Source: Agroathelia rolfsii
Taxonomy: Eukaryota > Basidiomycota > Agaricomycetes > Amylocorticiales > Amylocorticiaceae
Direction of reading: 5' to 3'
DNA: 64,000 nt
Assembly: GCA_018343915.1 (NCBI GenBank)
Contig: JABRWF010000001.1
Span: 3,472,001-3,536,000 of the forward strand
Below are positions 11,158 through 22,083 of the stretch, piece after piece (position 1 is the stretch's first letter; each line of letters begins with the position of its first letter). The notes beneath the pieces were generated by a model. The model was not told the DNA's origin. It ran no database searches and saw nothing but the letters and a program-made list of their open reading frames with translations. The position numbers and the translations under genes were made by a program.

Positions 11158-12718
11158 ATGCAGAAGCAGCTTCAGCACACGATTCACACTCCGGGATACA
11201 GCAGACCAGCCACGCCGGGCATAAGCCCACCCCAGCTCGCGTTTGTCGGCCTGGGATCTATGGGCTATGGTACCTACTAGCCCATCTATCCACAGTACAG
11301 ATCCTAACACCATCATCCATACAGAAATAGCAAAAAATCTTGCAACCCACAAGACATCTCACCCACACGGCTCAAACCCTCTGCTGGTTTGGAACAGAAC
11401 ACCCGCTAGGAGCCAGAAACTCCTCGACGAGCTTGGTCCTGACCTGGTTGCGATCGCCAAAGACATCGCTCAGGTTGCACATGAAGCCGATATCATCTTC
11501 AGCTGCCTTGTCAATGATCAAGTCGTAGAGGATGTCTATCAGCAGTATTCGCAAGCATTAGCTGTGCGCACACCTTCAGGGATTTCTTTCTTGTGAATAT
11601 AAGTAGTATATGCTCATCATCGTCATGATGTCATGCAGAATCATCCCTCGGCCAAGAACAAGATCTTCGTCGAAATGGGCACGGTAATGTCTCTCGACCC
11701 CTTATTAGCAACTGTACCTAATCCAGTTGCTATCAGATATATCCTACCTTAGCAGGTTCTCAAAGCTTGCCGCATATATACACCTCACGGCTTTGCTAAC
11801 TCATATCACAATTGCTTTTTACGATCCATCAGGCCGGCTGGACAAACTTATCTCATCTGTCCCTCATGCGCACCTCGTCACCTCTCCTGTGTTTGGCACA
11901 CCCATTGAGGCCAAGAGCTCCCAGCTCGTGATCGTGATGAGTGGTGACTACCGCTCTAAGAAGGAGCTAGCGTACATCCTCGTTCCCGCCATTGGACGCA
12001 AGATTGTCGATCTTGGTGGCAACGTTGAGAAGGGTATGTGCATATGTGAATGCATGATGACTCACCTATTCTAACACTTCTGGTCCTGGTCACGGGGTAA
12101 TTATCTCCTTGACAGCGCCCACTTTCAAGCTCCTTGGCAACTCGCTCATCTTGGGCTCACTCGAGATCCTCGCCGAGTCCCTGACGCTCGCCGAGAAATC
12201 CGGTATTGGCGCTGAGAGCATGCATCAACTCGTTCAGGGTACGTACACCATAGATAAAATGCTCTCCATTCTAGCATCTAACCACGGTGAATGTACATGC
12301 GTACATATAATTGCCGTGGCCTCTAGACCTCCTACCGGAGAAAATGCTCGTCTCCTACGGCGATCGCATGATACAAGATGACTTTGAGGGTGCAACTGGC
12401 TTTGCACTCGAGGGCGGCATCAAAGATGCATCCAACATCCGCCGTCTCACCAACGAGCTCAACTCGCCGATGCCTACCATCGACGTTGCGCACCAGCGCT
12501 TGCTCACTGCGCGCGCGTTGCACCAACACGCAACGACAGTAAAGACGAACAAGTTTGAGACGCTTGATTGGAGCTCGATCGTTGCTGGTAGTCGTGTTGC
12601 GGCGGGATTGGATGCGTTTGATAGTCAGAAGGTTAGTAATGTCTTTCTTTGTCTGAAGCATTCTTGATTGTTGATGTCATGGCATATACAGCACTCTAAG
12701 GTCGAGTTGGACGATTGA
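11158..12718 (+). CDS. Beta-hydroxyacid dehydrogenase (3-hydroxyisobutyrate dehydrogenase-like)
   Basis: NAD(P)-dependent oxidoreductase of the 6-phosphogluconate/3-hydroxyisobutyrate dehydrogenase superfamily. Exons: 11158-11269, 11325-11563, 11639-11683, 11737-11755, 11833-12033, 12116-12238, 12327-12631, 12692-12718 (356 residues). The Rossmann motif is AFVGLGSMGYEIAKNL, followed by VWNRTPAR and DIIFSCLVND. The substrate-binding signature region reads SPVFGTPIEAKSSQ. The catalytic lysine is expected in APTFKLLGNSLIL, followed by the C-terminal helical domain (AEKSGIGAES, GFALEGGIKDA). Exon 4 is only 19 bp (YPTLA) and is required to bridge EMGT to the next exon. The exact substrate is not determinable; fungal members of this group are often annotated only as NAD-binding proteins. 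Confidence 0.85.
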
Positions 12719-13118
12719 TTGTTCGGTTAGAAGCAGATAAACTCAAGGGGAAGGAAGCTCTGTTATCAGCGCACAGATGAATAAATTGGGAATAGCGCGA
12801 GGTTGAGAGAATGATTTGAAAACTCATCGATCTGGATTGTATAAACTAAACTTGTAGACTTGTGGACGTAATTTACTCCTTAGCTTATGTACTTGGTCAT
12901 CAACAAAGGCAATGCTTACATCAAATGCTGATGTGTACTGCATAGCCACAAGCATTCTACTTGTTTTTTGTGTGGGTTAGTATCGTAAGTAGATACAGAG
13001 AATACAATGACAATCAGTCATTAAGCAAAAGACAATTATCATCCTCGCTCTTAGAAGACATGAATTCAACAAGAAAACAACTCCTCGAACATTCCGTCAC
13101 CTGAAAACCTCTTTTTTT
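12719..13118. other. Convergent intergenic region, no gene seen
   Basis: 3' flanks of the dehydrogenase (+) and SYO1 (-). No coding similarity or notable repeat, apart from a T run (about 13112-13120) at the SYO1 end. Confidence 0.5.
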
Positions 13119-15727
13119 TTACCACCCACCCAAGCGCAAGCTCTTCCTATATTGCAAGAACGCAACTAGATTGTCCCTTACCTCCTCACCATGTCTACGA
13201 AGCTCGCGCCCGCCTTCGCGCTTACGGTCCACAGCTTTCACAGCACGACGCACACCCTCGACAGCCTCGCCCATTCGCTTGCCAAACCCACCCGTGCGGA
13301 AGTTGCCGTCGTACGGTGAGCCTTCATCGGAGTAGATGTCAATCAGAGCGGAGACGGCTTGGAAGAGGGGTTCTGGCGGTATTGAGGCGGAGTTAGCGGT
13401 GGAGGATGATGGTAGGAGGCTGAGGAGGTAAGATGAAATCATCTGAATAAAATAAAATGAGATGTCGACGCAAGGAATGAGAGAGGCGGGTTGTGTCTCA
13501 CCTTGTTGGCCTCTACAGATGTCGGATGCTGTGCGAGACACTCGAGCGTGCCGATACACCGCACGCGAACCTGGTCATCCGAACTGGAATCACAGAGACG
13601 GGTAAGAATCTGGACTTGTTCCTCTTGGGGAGCCTAATCATTGACATCAGCTTCAGTTCAATGCAGCACTCTGTTAGAAAACCAAGGTACAAACCAAGTG
13701 CCCCTTCCAGATATTCCCCACACCCCACAACACACCAATTGTCATCTCCCACACCTCGCGCTTCCTCTCCTGCCCTGGCCCGATATCGGTTCCGATCTGC
13801 GCCAGCGCAGCCCAAAGGGCATCCCACACACGTCGACCGCTCGCCGCGTCCTCACGCAGGGTGCGTGCGGATGCACGAGCCGATGCCAGGCCAAGAAAGA
13901 TGTTGTTCAGGCATTCGAGCGCACCGATGTGGATTGCGCCCAGGACGGATGTCGTTGGTGGGTGACGCGAGGCGGACCCTGGGGGAGGGAACGAGAGCGA
14001 TGTGGGTGCGACGAGCTGTAAGAGCGGCTCGACGAGCGAGGGTAGAAGAGATGTTGTGCCATTTGGTAATGCGCCGTTGGTGTCGGCAGCAGCAGTATCG
14101 TCGTTGTCCACCACGCTGAAATCCATCTCTTCGTCGTCGTCTTTGTTTCCGCCGGTGAGGAGGTCTATATGCATATGGTTGAGTTGGGTAACGCCAGTAG
14201 ATGAGGTAGATACATTACCCTCGTCTTCATCTTCGTCTTCGTCACCATCCTCTTGCAGCTCTCCAGTAGCATCATCGAGTGCCGCATCTGGATCGGGCAG
14301 TGTCGCACAGGTGCCCGTGAGCACCTCGAGTGCGAGGTGTACCATCCGTAACTGGCCCTCGATCCGCTCCAGTTCGAGCTCAATCGGCGACTTGTGGTCA
14401 TGCGGTGCCTTGGTATCAGCTGATTTGCTCAGGATTTCCGGCTCAGCAGCTTGTTTCTCCAAAAGCCTTTCTACACTTGCGCTAGCCTCAGCGAGAGGAA
14501 CGGAGGCAATGACAGGTTGTAAGAGGGGTAGTACTATATCCTTGTCGGCATCAACGTCAGGAGAGCGTGGCAAAGGAGAAAGATGTTTTAGAATCCCTGA
14601 TCAAAGTCTCTGTTAATATACCATCGCTTATGGGGATTGTATTCAAATTACCGGCAACAAGAACTCGTAAAGTCAGGGAGCGTTCTGGTGAGTTCAAATT
14701 CATGTGAGGTGTCGACTCTTTTGCGATTTCAAGCAGACAAGAAACGTAGGCATCATTGTGTCGTACACTGTTTGTAATAGGCTTGTTATCTTCTGTGAGA
14801 ACGTAGAGGCAATGGGCTAATTGCAAGGAAATCTGAGCGCATAAATCCTGTTATTTGCAAAAGAAATCCTACCTGCCGCAGAGACCGAGTTGATTGGTAG
14901 CTTATCCCTCGCAGCCAGGAAAGACATCAGGAACGGGGTGATATTGAGGTTATTCACAGCATTGAGGGCCTTGTTCGAAGTCTCTCTGAGCATTCTAAGC
15001 CTTTGGCCATGCATTGATCGTCGGCAAAGAGAAACTTACGAGAGACACCAGAGCACGGTGATGACGTTGTCTGCAAACTCATGAATGAGCTTTTTGGTGT
15101 TTTCAGGGGCTGATTTGGGATGCTCAAGGAATTGGGAGACAGTGCTGGAGATCTGAGGTGTCTGTTAGCAGGAAGAAAGTACCGGATGTGGATGCATGCG
15201 ACGTGCCTTTGGAATGAATGTCTGTAGTGGCGCCAGAATGTTTTTATTGTACATCTCCGCGCATATCTCGTACCCGCCGTCAATACATAGATTCCTGATA
15301 GGCAAGTCAGAAATTGAATCATGACATAACATACATTGCCATACCTTAGGGTGCCCATGGCCTCTACCAGCACCTCCTCTTCGGAATCGGTCAGACGGTT
15401 GATGAGTGCGCCGACGACGTTCTTCCCCTGCAGCAATCGACGGGTAGCAGGATCATTTTGAATTATGTTGGAGACAGTAACACAGGCCCATTTCCTGTCT
15501 GATGGCTCAGGGCTTTCCATCTGGACATTATCCACAGGTGTCAACTCATAAGCAATAAATATGACTACATGCAGATAATGGTCACCAACTTTTTGGATGA
15601 TAGGCAAGACGGCCTCTTTTTTTGATGACGAGGCCGATGCAGAGTCAAGCCCCTTTGGAATGTGTGAGTCCGGCACACGCACAGGATTGTGCCGTCGCAT
15701 GGATTTCTTTTTCTGCGCCTTGCCCAT
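13119..15727 (-). CDS. SYO1: Syo1/HEATR3-type import adaptor for 5S RNP ribosomal proteins
   Basis: Syo1 is a transport adaptor that brings ribosomal proteins uL18 (L5) and uL5 (L11) into the nucleus together with a karyopherin. Exons: 15727-15590, 15520-15345, 15294-15207, 15152-15040, 14985-14873, 14816-14652, 14596-13695, 13633-13502, 13442-13119 (716 residues). The N-terminus MGKAQKKKSMRRHNPVRVPD is the family hallmark, followed by ARM/HEAT repeats (NVVGALINRLTDSEEEVLVE, LRNLCIDGGYEICAEM, VLWCLSETSNKALNAVNN). A long acidic insert (DGDEDEDEDEGN, DDDEEMDFSVVD), typical of Syo1, interrupts the repeats around exon 7. The C-terminal HEAT part ends LVAFLQYRKSLRLGGW. The intron at 15206-15153 needs a GC donor (AAG|GCACGT). 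It is divergent from SIN3 with 246 bp between starts. Confidence 0.92.
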
Positions 15728-15973
15728 GGCAACTTGAATGATGATGTTGAGGTTGTCTATATACTACTAGTAGTAAGTAACGTGAAATTATTTCCAAGAA
15801 AACTTGAATACCGTCGGAAGCAAAAGACTGTTTGCTTCCGACTCACCGGGCCGGATGCGCGACTGCCATTAGACGGTACCAGTCGCAGTGACACTCAGCC
15901 TCTCTTACAAGTAGTCCTCCTCCTCGTCATTGTCGACATCCTGCATACACCAGTCACTCTCGCACCAGTCGAG
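15728..15973. promoter_or_regulatory. Shared upstream region of SYO1 and SIN3
   Basis: Only 246 bp separate the two divergent ATG codons (15727 minus, 15974 plus), so both promoters and 5' UTRs must share or overlap here. Function is inferred from layout. Confidence 0.55.
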
Positions 15974-18900
15974 ATGGACAGCGCTGCCTCCCAGGATACC
16001 ATGGAGTCCAGGCAGCTCAACGTTACCGACGCCCTCACTTACCTCGATGCCGTCAAAAACCAGTTCCAGGACAAGCCCGATGTCTACAACCGCTTCCTCG
16101 ACATCATGAAGGACTTCAAGAACGAAGAGTGCGTTCAGCATGGCCCCTCACAGTCGTCGTCGTCGCTGCTGACCTATCTCTGTCCCTGAATTTGCTTCTT
16201 CTGTCTCTCCGAACACATTAGGATCGATACTCCAGGCGTGATCGCCCGTGTGTCGACGCTCTTCCACGGCATCCCCTTCCTCATCAAGGGCTTCAACACC
16301 TTCTTGCCCAGCGGCTACCGCATCGACCTGGCATCAGACCCTAACCTGATCACGGTCACCACTCCGAGTGGAACAACAACACAGGTGGGTTCGCCTTGTT
16401 TTTGAATGGATTATCCAATGACAACCATGTCTTAACCATCCCGACCAATATAAACAGGCAACAACCACCCAGGCACCTCTCCCCATGTTACCTCCTATCC
16501 CGTTTGCTGCTCAGCACTACATGCCTCCGCCTCCTCCTGTGCATAATCCATTCGATCTAGTAGGGTTCCCATCCCCGGGCAGCTTCCCCATCCCCACTTC
16601 TGTGGCGGCGACCTTTCTTGGAGGGCTCAGCAGCGGCTCTGCAGGCGTCTCGTCTAGCCACCACAGACAACAGCAACCCGACAGCAGCCCCATCGTGACG
16701 CATGCGGGCGGAATCGTGACACAAGCCATGAAGCCCCCTGGTGATGTCAACCACGCGATCCAGTACTTGAACAAGATCAAGGCGCGCTACGCGGACGACC
16801 CCAACACGTACAAAAAATTCCTCAATATTCTACAGACGTATCAAAAGGAGCAAAGAGATTTGCAAGACGTGCGTAGCTGGTCTTATCCTTTTGCTTGGGA
16901 GATGAGGGCTATGCTTTTTTTTGACAACTAACAAAGTTTCGTAGTCTCAAGTTTATGTGCAGGTGCAACACCTATTCAAAGACTCCCCCGACCTCTTGCA
17001 AGAATTTCAAGACTTTCTCCCCGATGTCGTTGGTCATTCTGCAGCTTCTGCGTTAGGTTCATGGGGCGGGGCCTCAGAAAGTGGTTCAAAGAACGCGATC
17101 ACGGGGCCTGGTGGTGCCAAGTCAGCACAAACCAAAAAGCGACGGCGCCCTGCTGCAGACAAAGACTTGCCACAGCCCACAACGTCCTCGACCTCAGCAA
17201 TAATCGCTGCAAAGCAACTTGCCAATGGTGCTGCGACGGCAAGCGTTAATACGATCGGTTCCGTGGCAAACTCTCGTGTAAGAAAGGCTCTTAGCTCTTT
17301 TCTTCCACAAAAATTCAGATGTAACTCATAAACCAAAACGCTACAGAATAAGAAAACAAAGCATCATCATGACAGGACCAAAGCGGAGCCTCATGAAATT
17401 GGCTATGATGCATTCGGCGCGTCATCAGCTACATCCCCCGCCCCGATATCGCTACTGCCGCAACAGCAACTGGCGATGCTATCAACGTCAGGTGCGCTAG
17501 CACCACCGACATCATCCATCCCCGCCGTGTCGCCGGATGTGTTCTTCTTTACGCGCGTTAAAAAGGCTTTCGAGGGTCAACCGCAAGCGTACGATGATCT
17601 GCTCAAGCTCCTGGATTTATACACCAAGGAGATAGTCCCCGCGCGTGTGCTAATGGCACGCGTGATGGAGATGCTGGGTGACACGCACGCGGAGCTGTTC
17701 CTGCAGTTCAAGGCGCTGCTCGGCACCGAGGCGGGCACGGACCCCGAAAAGGGCCCCCCGGGCAGTATTCGCATAGGTCCACCCGATTCGCTCAGCCTCG
17801 TGCAGCCTACAGACGATGGGCAAGGGCCGAGTTATCGACGCCTCCCTGACAGCGTAAGTTGTATTCAAAAATACGCCAACTGTCAACAACATCTGGTTTT
17901 GATCAATCTTTTTTTTGATGATGTCACCTATAGGAGATCTTCCTCGCCTGCTCAGGGCGTGACGAGCTCTGCCGGTCGGTGCTGAATGACCACTGGTTCT
18001 CACACCCAACGTGGGCATCTGAGGAATCCGGATTCAACTCACACAAGAAAAACTCGTTCGAGGAGGCACTGCACAAGAGCGAGGAAGAGCGGCACGAGTA
18101 CCACGTAACTCTCGAGGCGCTCGCGCGCACGTTGGCGCACTTTGAGCCGCTCGCGGCGCGTTTGGATATGATGGAGACGGCAGAGGAGCGCGCTGCGTTC
18201 CGCCTCGGGCCCGACCTGGGTGCTGGGGCTAATGGCGGTGTGAAGATCTTTGAGCGGATCCTTCGGAAGATCTATGGACGCGAGGGGGGCAATGAGGTAC
18301 TGCAGGCATTGCGCGAGTCGCCGAGCGTGGCTGTTCCTGTTGTGTTGGCGCGTCTGCGTCAGAAAGATGAGGAGTGGCGTGCGGCACACCGCGAATGGTC
18401 GCGCACGTGGCGCGAGGTGGACGCGAAGAATTTCTACAAGTCGCTGGATTCGCAAGGAATCGGATTCAAGGCGAACGATAAGAAGGCGACGACAAGTAGG
18501 AGCTTCGTGATGGAGATCGAGGGGATCAAGGCCGCGCAAGAGAAGGAGAGGCACGAGAAGGCGCGACATCGGTTGAAGAAACGCGGTGCGGGGTCTGGTC
18601 GTCGCGGCGGCAGCGTTGGACTGATGGGCTCGACGGGATGTCAACTTGAGTACATGTTCGAGGACACACATGTAATGCAGGACTCGCTCAAGATGATCTA
18701 CTCCTTCCTGGATCACTCGGCGGCGCAGTATAGTGGCGAGGAGCGGCGAGCCGTTGAGCGTTTCCTGCGTGCGTTTGTGCCTATCTTGTGCATGTACCCT
18801 GTGCATGAGTTCGACGCTGCATGTGGCTCGCTTGAAGAAGTTGCCGCTGTTGTGTCCTCCATGGTTGACGACGGTAGCGGCGAAGCAATCGTGAACGGCA

Positions 18901-21603
18901 TTGATCACCCCGACGCCAGACGGCCGAGTCCCATTAACGTAAATGGCAATCTCCACTCTTTGCATCCGCACGACGATGAAGACGGAGATGGAGACGACGA
19001 TGATGATGATGACGAGGAACCTGTAACATTCAAGCCTAAGACCGAGGACACCTGGATCCGCGAACTGACGAGTCCCGCACCGGACGGTGACCCCACAAGC
19101 TCGCAATCGCCTCTCACGGCTGGCCCGTCTTCCGTTCGTCGGCCATTTTTTGCCAACACGACGTTCTATACTTTGCTGCGCCTATTACAGGTGAGTTACT
19201 CATTCTTTTTTCACATTCCTCCCTATCGATAAGGCTCATAAAAATAAAAATCCCTGCTACTATATACAGCTGCTCTATTCACGTCTGCTGATGTGTAAAC
19301 AACGCGGTGCAACATTAGCGGCCGAGGGGCACGCCTCGTTGCGCTCAAACCCGGTTGCAGTTGACCTGGGTTTGGAGGAGGCTGTGAATGCACAATCGGT
19401 TCTAGCGCAATCGATAGAGATGATGGGGGCCCATGCTATTGCGGCGTCTACAAGCATAGTACGGCCCAGTAGCCGTTCGCCGGTGCCACCTGGCAATATC
19501 GCCACGACTGTTAATGGTACTAGTGTTGTTACTGGTGGTGGTGGTGGTGGTGCTGCTGCTGCTGGAGACGCCCCTGCATTGTCATCCATTGAAACACCGA
19601 ATAAACCACCGGGCGAAGGCGAGCAACAACAGCAAAGCAATAGCAGTGAACACGAGCCCAGCCGGACCCTTCTAGATCCGGACGGGGAAAGCGTTATCAT
19701 AGAGGAGGAGGAGATGCCGGGACGCGCCAATGTGGTGTACATGTATCTGCTCGAAAAGTGCGAAAAGGTGTTCTCGAATGAGATGGACCAGGCGACGTTT
19801 GAGGAGCATATGCGTTGGTTCTTTGGCACCAAGGTTAGTAGTGCTCGCTTCGCTTCTGTTTATGCTGTTATTACTTCATTCTAGCCCTCCACCCCTCTTC
19901 TTCCCCCCGGCCTTTCTTTATTCCTATTTCCCCACCTTTTTTTCGTTCTAGAATGCAGGACATGTTTCGTACATGCTACTACTGCTGCTGGCATTGTCAT
20001 TCCTGGGGTTTGTCAATCTCCGGCCACCTGCCTTAGCCATTCATTCATTCGTCCATTTACTCATTCATTTGCTGTTTTCGCCCATTTATTTAATTTTGGC
20101 TCGGAATGCACTCTCATTGGCTGACCAACGGTGACTAACTATAAACCCATTTGATTTATTTTTACACACAGGCCTATCACGTTTTTACACTCGATAAGCT
20201 AATCCTGTCGATTGTGAAGCAGGTGAGTGTAATTATAAATTCCAATACATCCCACGATGGCATGCCTACCTACCGCGTGAGCGCTTGCGGTAGTCGTGTC
20301 TTGTTTGTTATATGCGCGGCGAGCAGGCCAAAGGCTATTATGCTATGTGTTCTATCTATCTTCCTGGGCTCGGTGTTCTAGACATTTTACCGAGAGTCGA
20401 GTCGCTGATTATCAGAGCGTTTCGTCTGTTTTTTTTTTCTTTTCTTTTCTTTTCTTTTCTTTTCTTCATCGCACCGAAAGAGCCATACCGATTTTCCGCC
20501 CTGCTTGTATGCTTTGCCCTGCGCTATATCCGCTTTTTCTCTCCACCACCTGATCTCCCTTGATTACTGATCATTTGATTTTTTTTTTTTAATGTTATGT
20601 TATGTTATCACAGGTGCAAACTATTTTAGCCGAGCACAAGTGCCAGCAATTATGGTCGCTCCTGCAGGCTGTCCGCGGGGCAGAGAGCATGACGGTGCAG
20701 GACAAGATTAGGTATCGTCGTCGGGCGGAACAGTTCGTGGGTTCGGACGAACATCTATATCGGGTCGATTGGGTGAGCATGCACACACACGGCAGTTTTT
20801 TTTTTTTTTTTTTCTTTGTCTTTTTCTTCATCCGCATTTATTTTTATAAATGCGTTTCCATTTCTATTTTACTTTATGATGGTGGTGCTATTTGTATCAT
20901 TACTCATACATATTTGGGGAACTGTTGGCTGACTGTGACGTATCTGACTTGAACCATTTTTCACCCGTGATCAGGACCCGGAGCAGAAGATGATGCGGAT
21001 GCAGCTGCTCGAAGCGGACGACCCTAGTGTAGATGAAGACGGGAGCGAGGAAGGCCGTTGGCGTGAATACGCAGCGACGTTTGTACTGGACTATGCCACC
21101 GAGTGGCTCCCACGTGGACGAAGAAGACCGGAGCACTGTGGAGTGTATCTGAAGCGGTGAGTGTTGCATTTACTAGATGTGAACGAGGAGAAGAAAGAGG
21201 CTACATGAATGAAATTTTTTTTTTTTGTGGTTTCTTTATTCCCCCTCTTTTTCTTTTTCTTCTTCTTCTCGTTTACTGATGATGATGGCCTATGTTTAGG
21301 AATTTACCATCAGCCTCATTGTTGACATCCTCGTCGTCTTTGTCGTTTGGTGGCGCTCAGCAGTCACGGCAGTTGCAACAATCACAGCAGGCAGCAGCCA
21401 CGATCGGTGGCGCAAGTCAATGCGGGTTGCGAGTGCGCATCAGCCTGGGGACATACAAGCTATTCTACGAGGCAGGCAGCGAAGATGTGCTCCTCGGCAG
21501 GGAGAGGGCGCCCTGGCCGGCGGACTGGCAGGAGCGAGCCTATGCAGCGGTAGGGGAGAAACGACGGCGGATCGGGACGGTTCTATTTCGGGGGGCAGCG
21601 TGA
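15974..21603 (+). CDS. SIN3: Sin3 transcriptional co-repressor scaffold
   Basis: Nuclear scaffold of the Rpd3/Sin3 histone deacetylase complex. Exons: 15974-16128, 16222-16384, 16458-16868, 16945-17277, 17347-17853, 17934-19190, 19270-19833, 20172-20222, 20614-20772, 20975-21156, 21300-21603 (1,361 residues). PAH1 is at about residues 13-85 ([39 protein letters not shown]). PAH2 is at about 200-270 ([20 protein letters not shown]). PAH3 is at about 417-480 ([20 protein letters not shown]). The HDAC-interaction domain follows from [20 protein letters not shown] through [20 protein letters not shown]. The C-terminal Sin3 domain covers exons 6-11 ([18 protein letters not shown]). Linkers are low-complexity. 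Introns 7 (338 bp) and 8 (391 bp) are far longer than the local norm. Confidence 0.95.
20439..20466. repeat. (CTTTT)n microsatellite in SIN3 intron 8
   Basis: About five to six TTTTC units follow a T run inside the 391-bp intron 20223-20613. They may act only as an extended polypyrimidine tract. Confidence 0.85.
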
Positions 21604-22083
21604 CGGGAGTGACGGACATGTGTGTGATTGAGTGTATAATTATAAAACGAGATTGTGTAATTATTGGAAGTAGATAAATATATGCCTGTGACATGTGACG
21701 ACTGAATGGGGCAACTGAGTAATAGAGATTATAATAAACGGTAGTGGATATAGGGTAAGATTGGGTGCCTAAGAATAGACGATAATGGGTTGTACAAATA
21801 TAATAATGATTGGTGGGCGGTGTGCGTTTGCTTGCTTGCGTGCTGCTGCTCCCTTTCCTCTCTCTCCTCCCCGTCGCTGTTTCTCCCCTCTGCGGTCTGC
21901 ACGCTATCCTCTTCGCCATCTGTGTGTGTGTTGTTGTGTATTGAGGGGAAGATTCCGCTTCGGAAGCAGACATTCTGTTGGATTTTTTGGGGAGATTAGC
22001 AGTATAAACAGTAACTAGAGTCCCAAAGACGCTTGGCATTCCTGCCGCTTTCAGTCTGCCAAGCTGGCCTCGCTCCCCCGTCG
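21604..22083. other. Intergenic region, no gene seen
   Basis: Between the SIN3 stop and the membrane-protein start, same orientation. It holds the SIN3 3' UTR and the downstream promoter; the part before the start codon is C/T-rich near 21850-21900. No conserved element is recognised. Confidence 0.5.

Noticed and set aside
18039..19106. 355-codon antisense frame inside SIN3
   Set aside because: Shadow of the GC-rich Sin3 coding exon, without start context or similarity.
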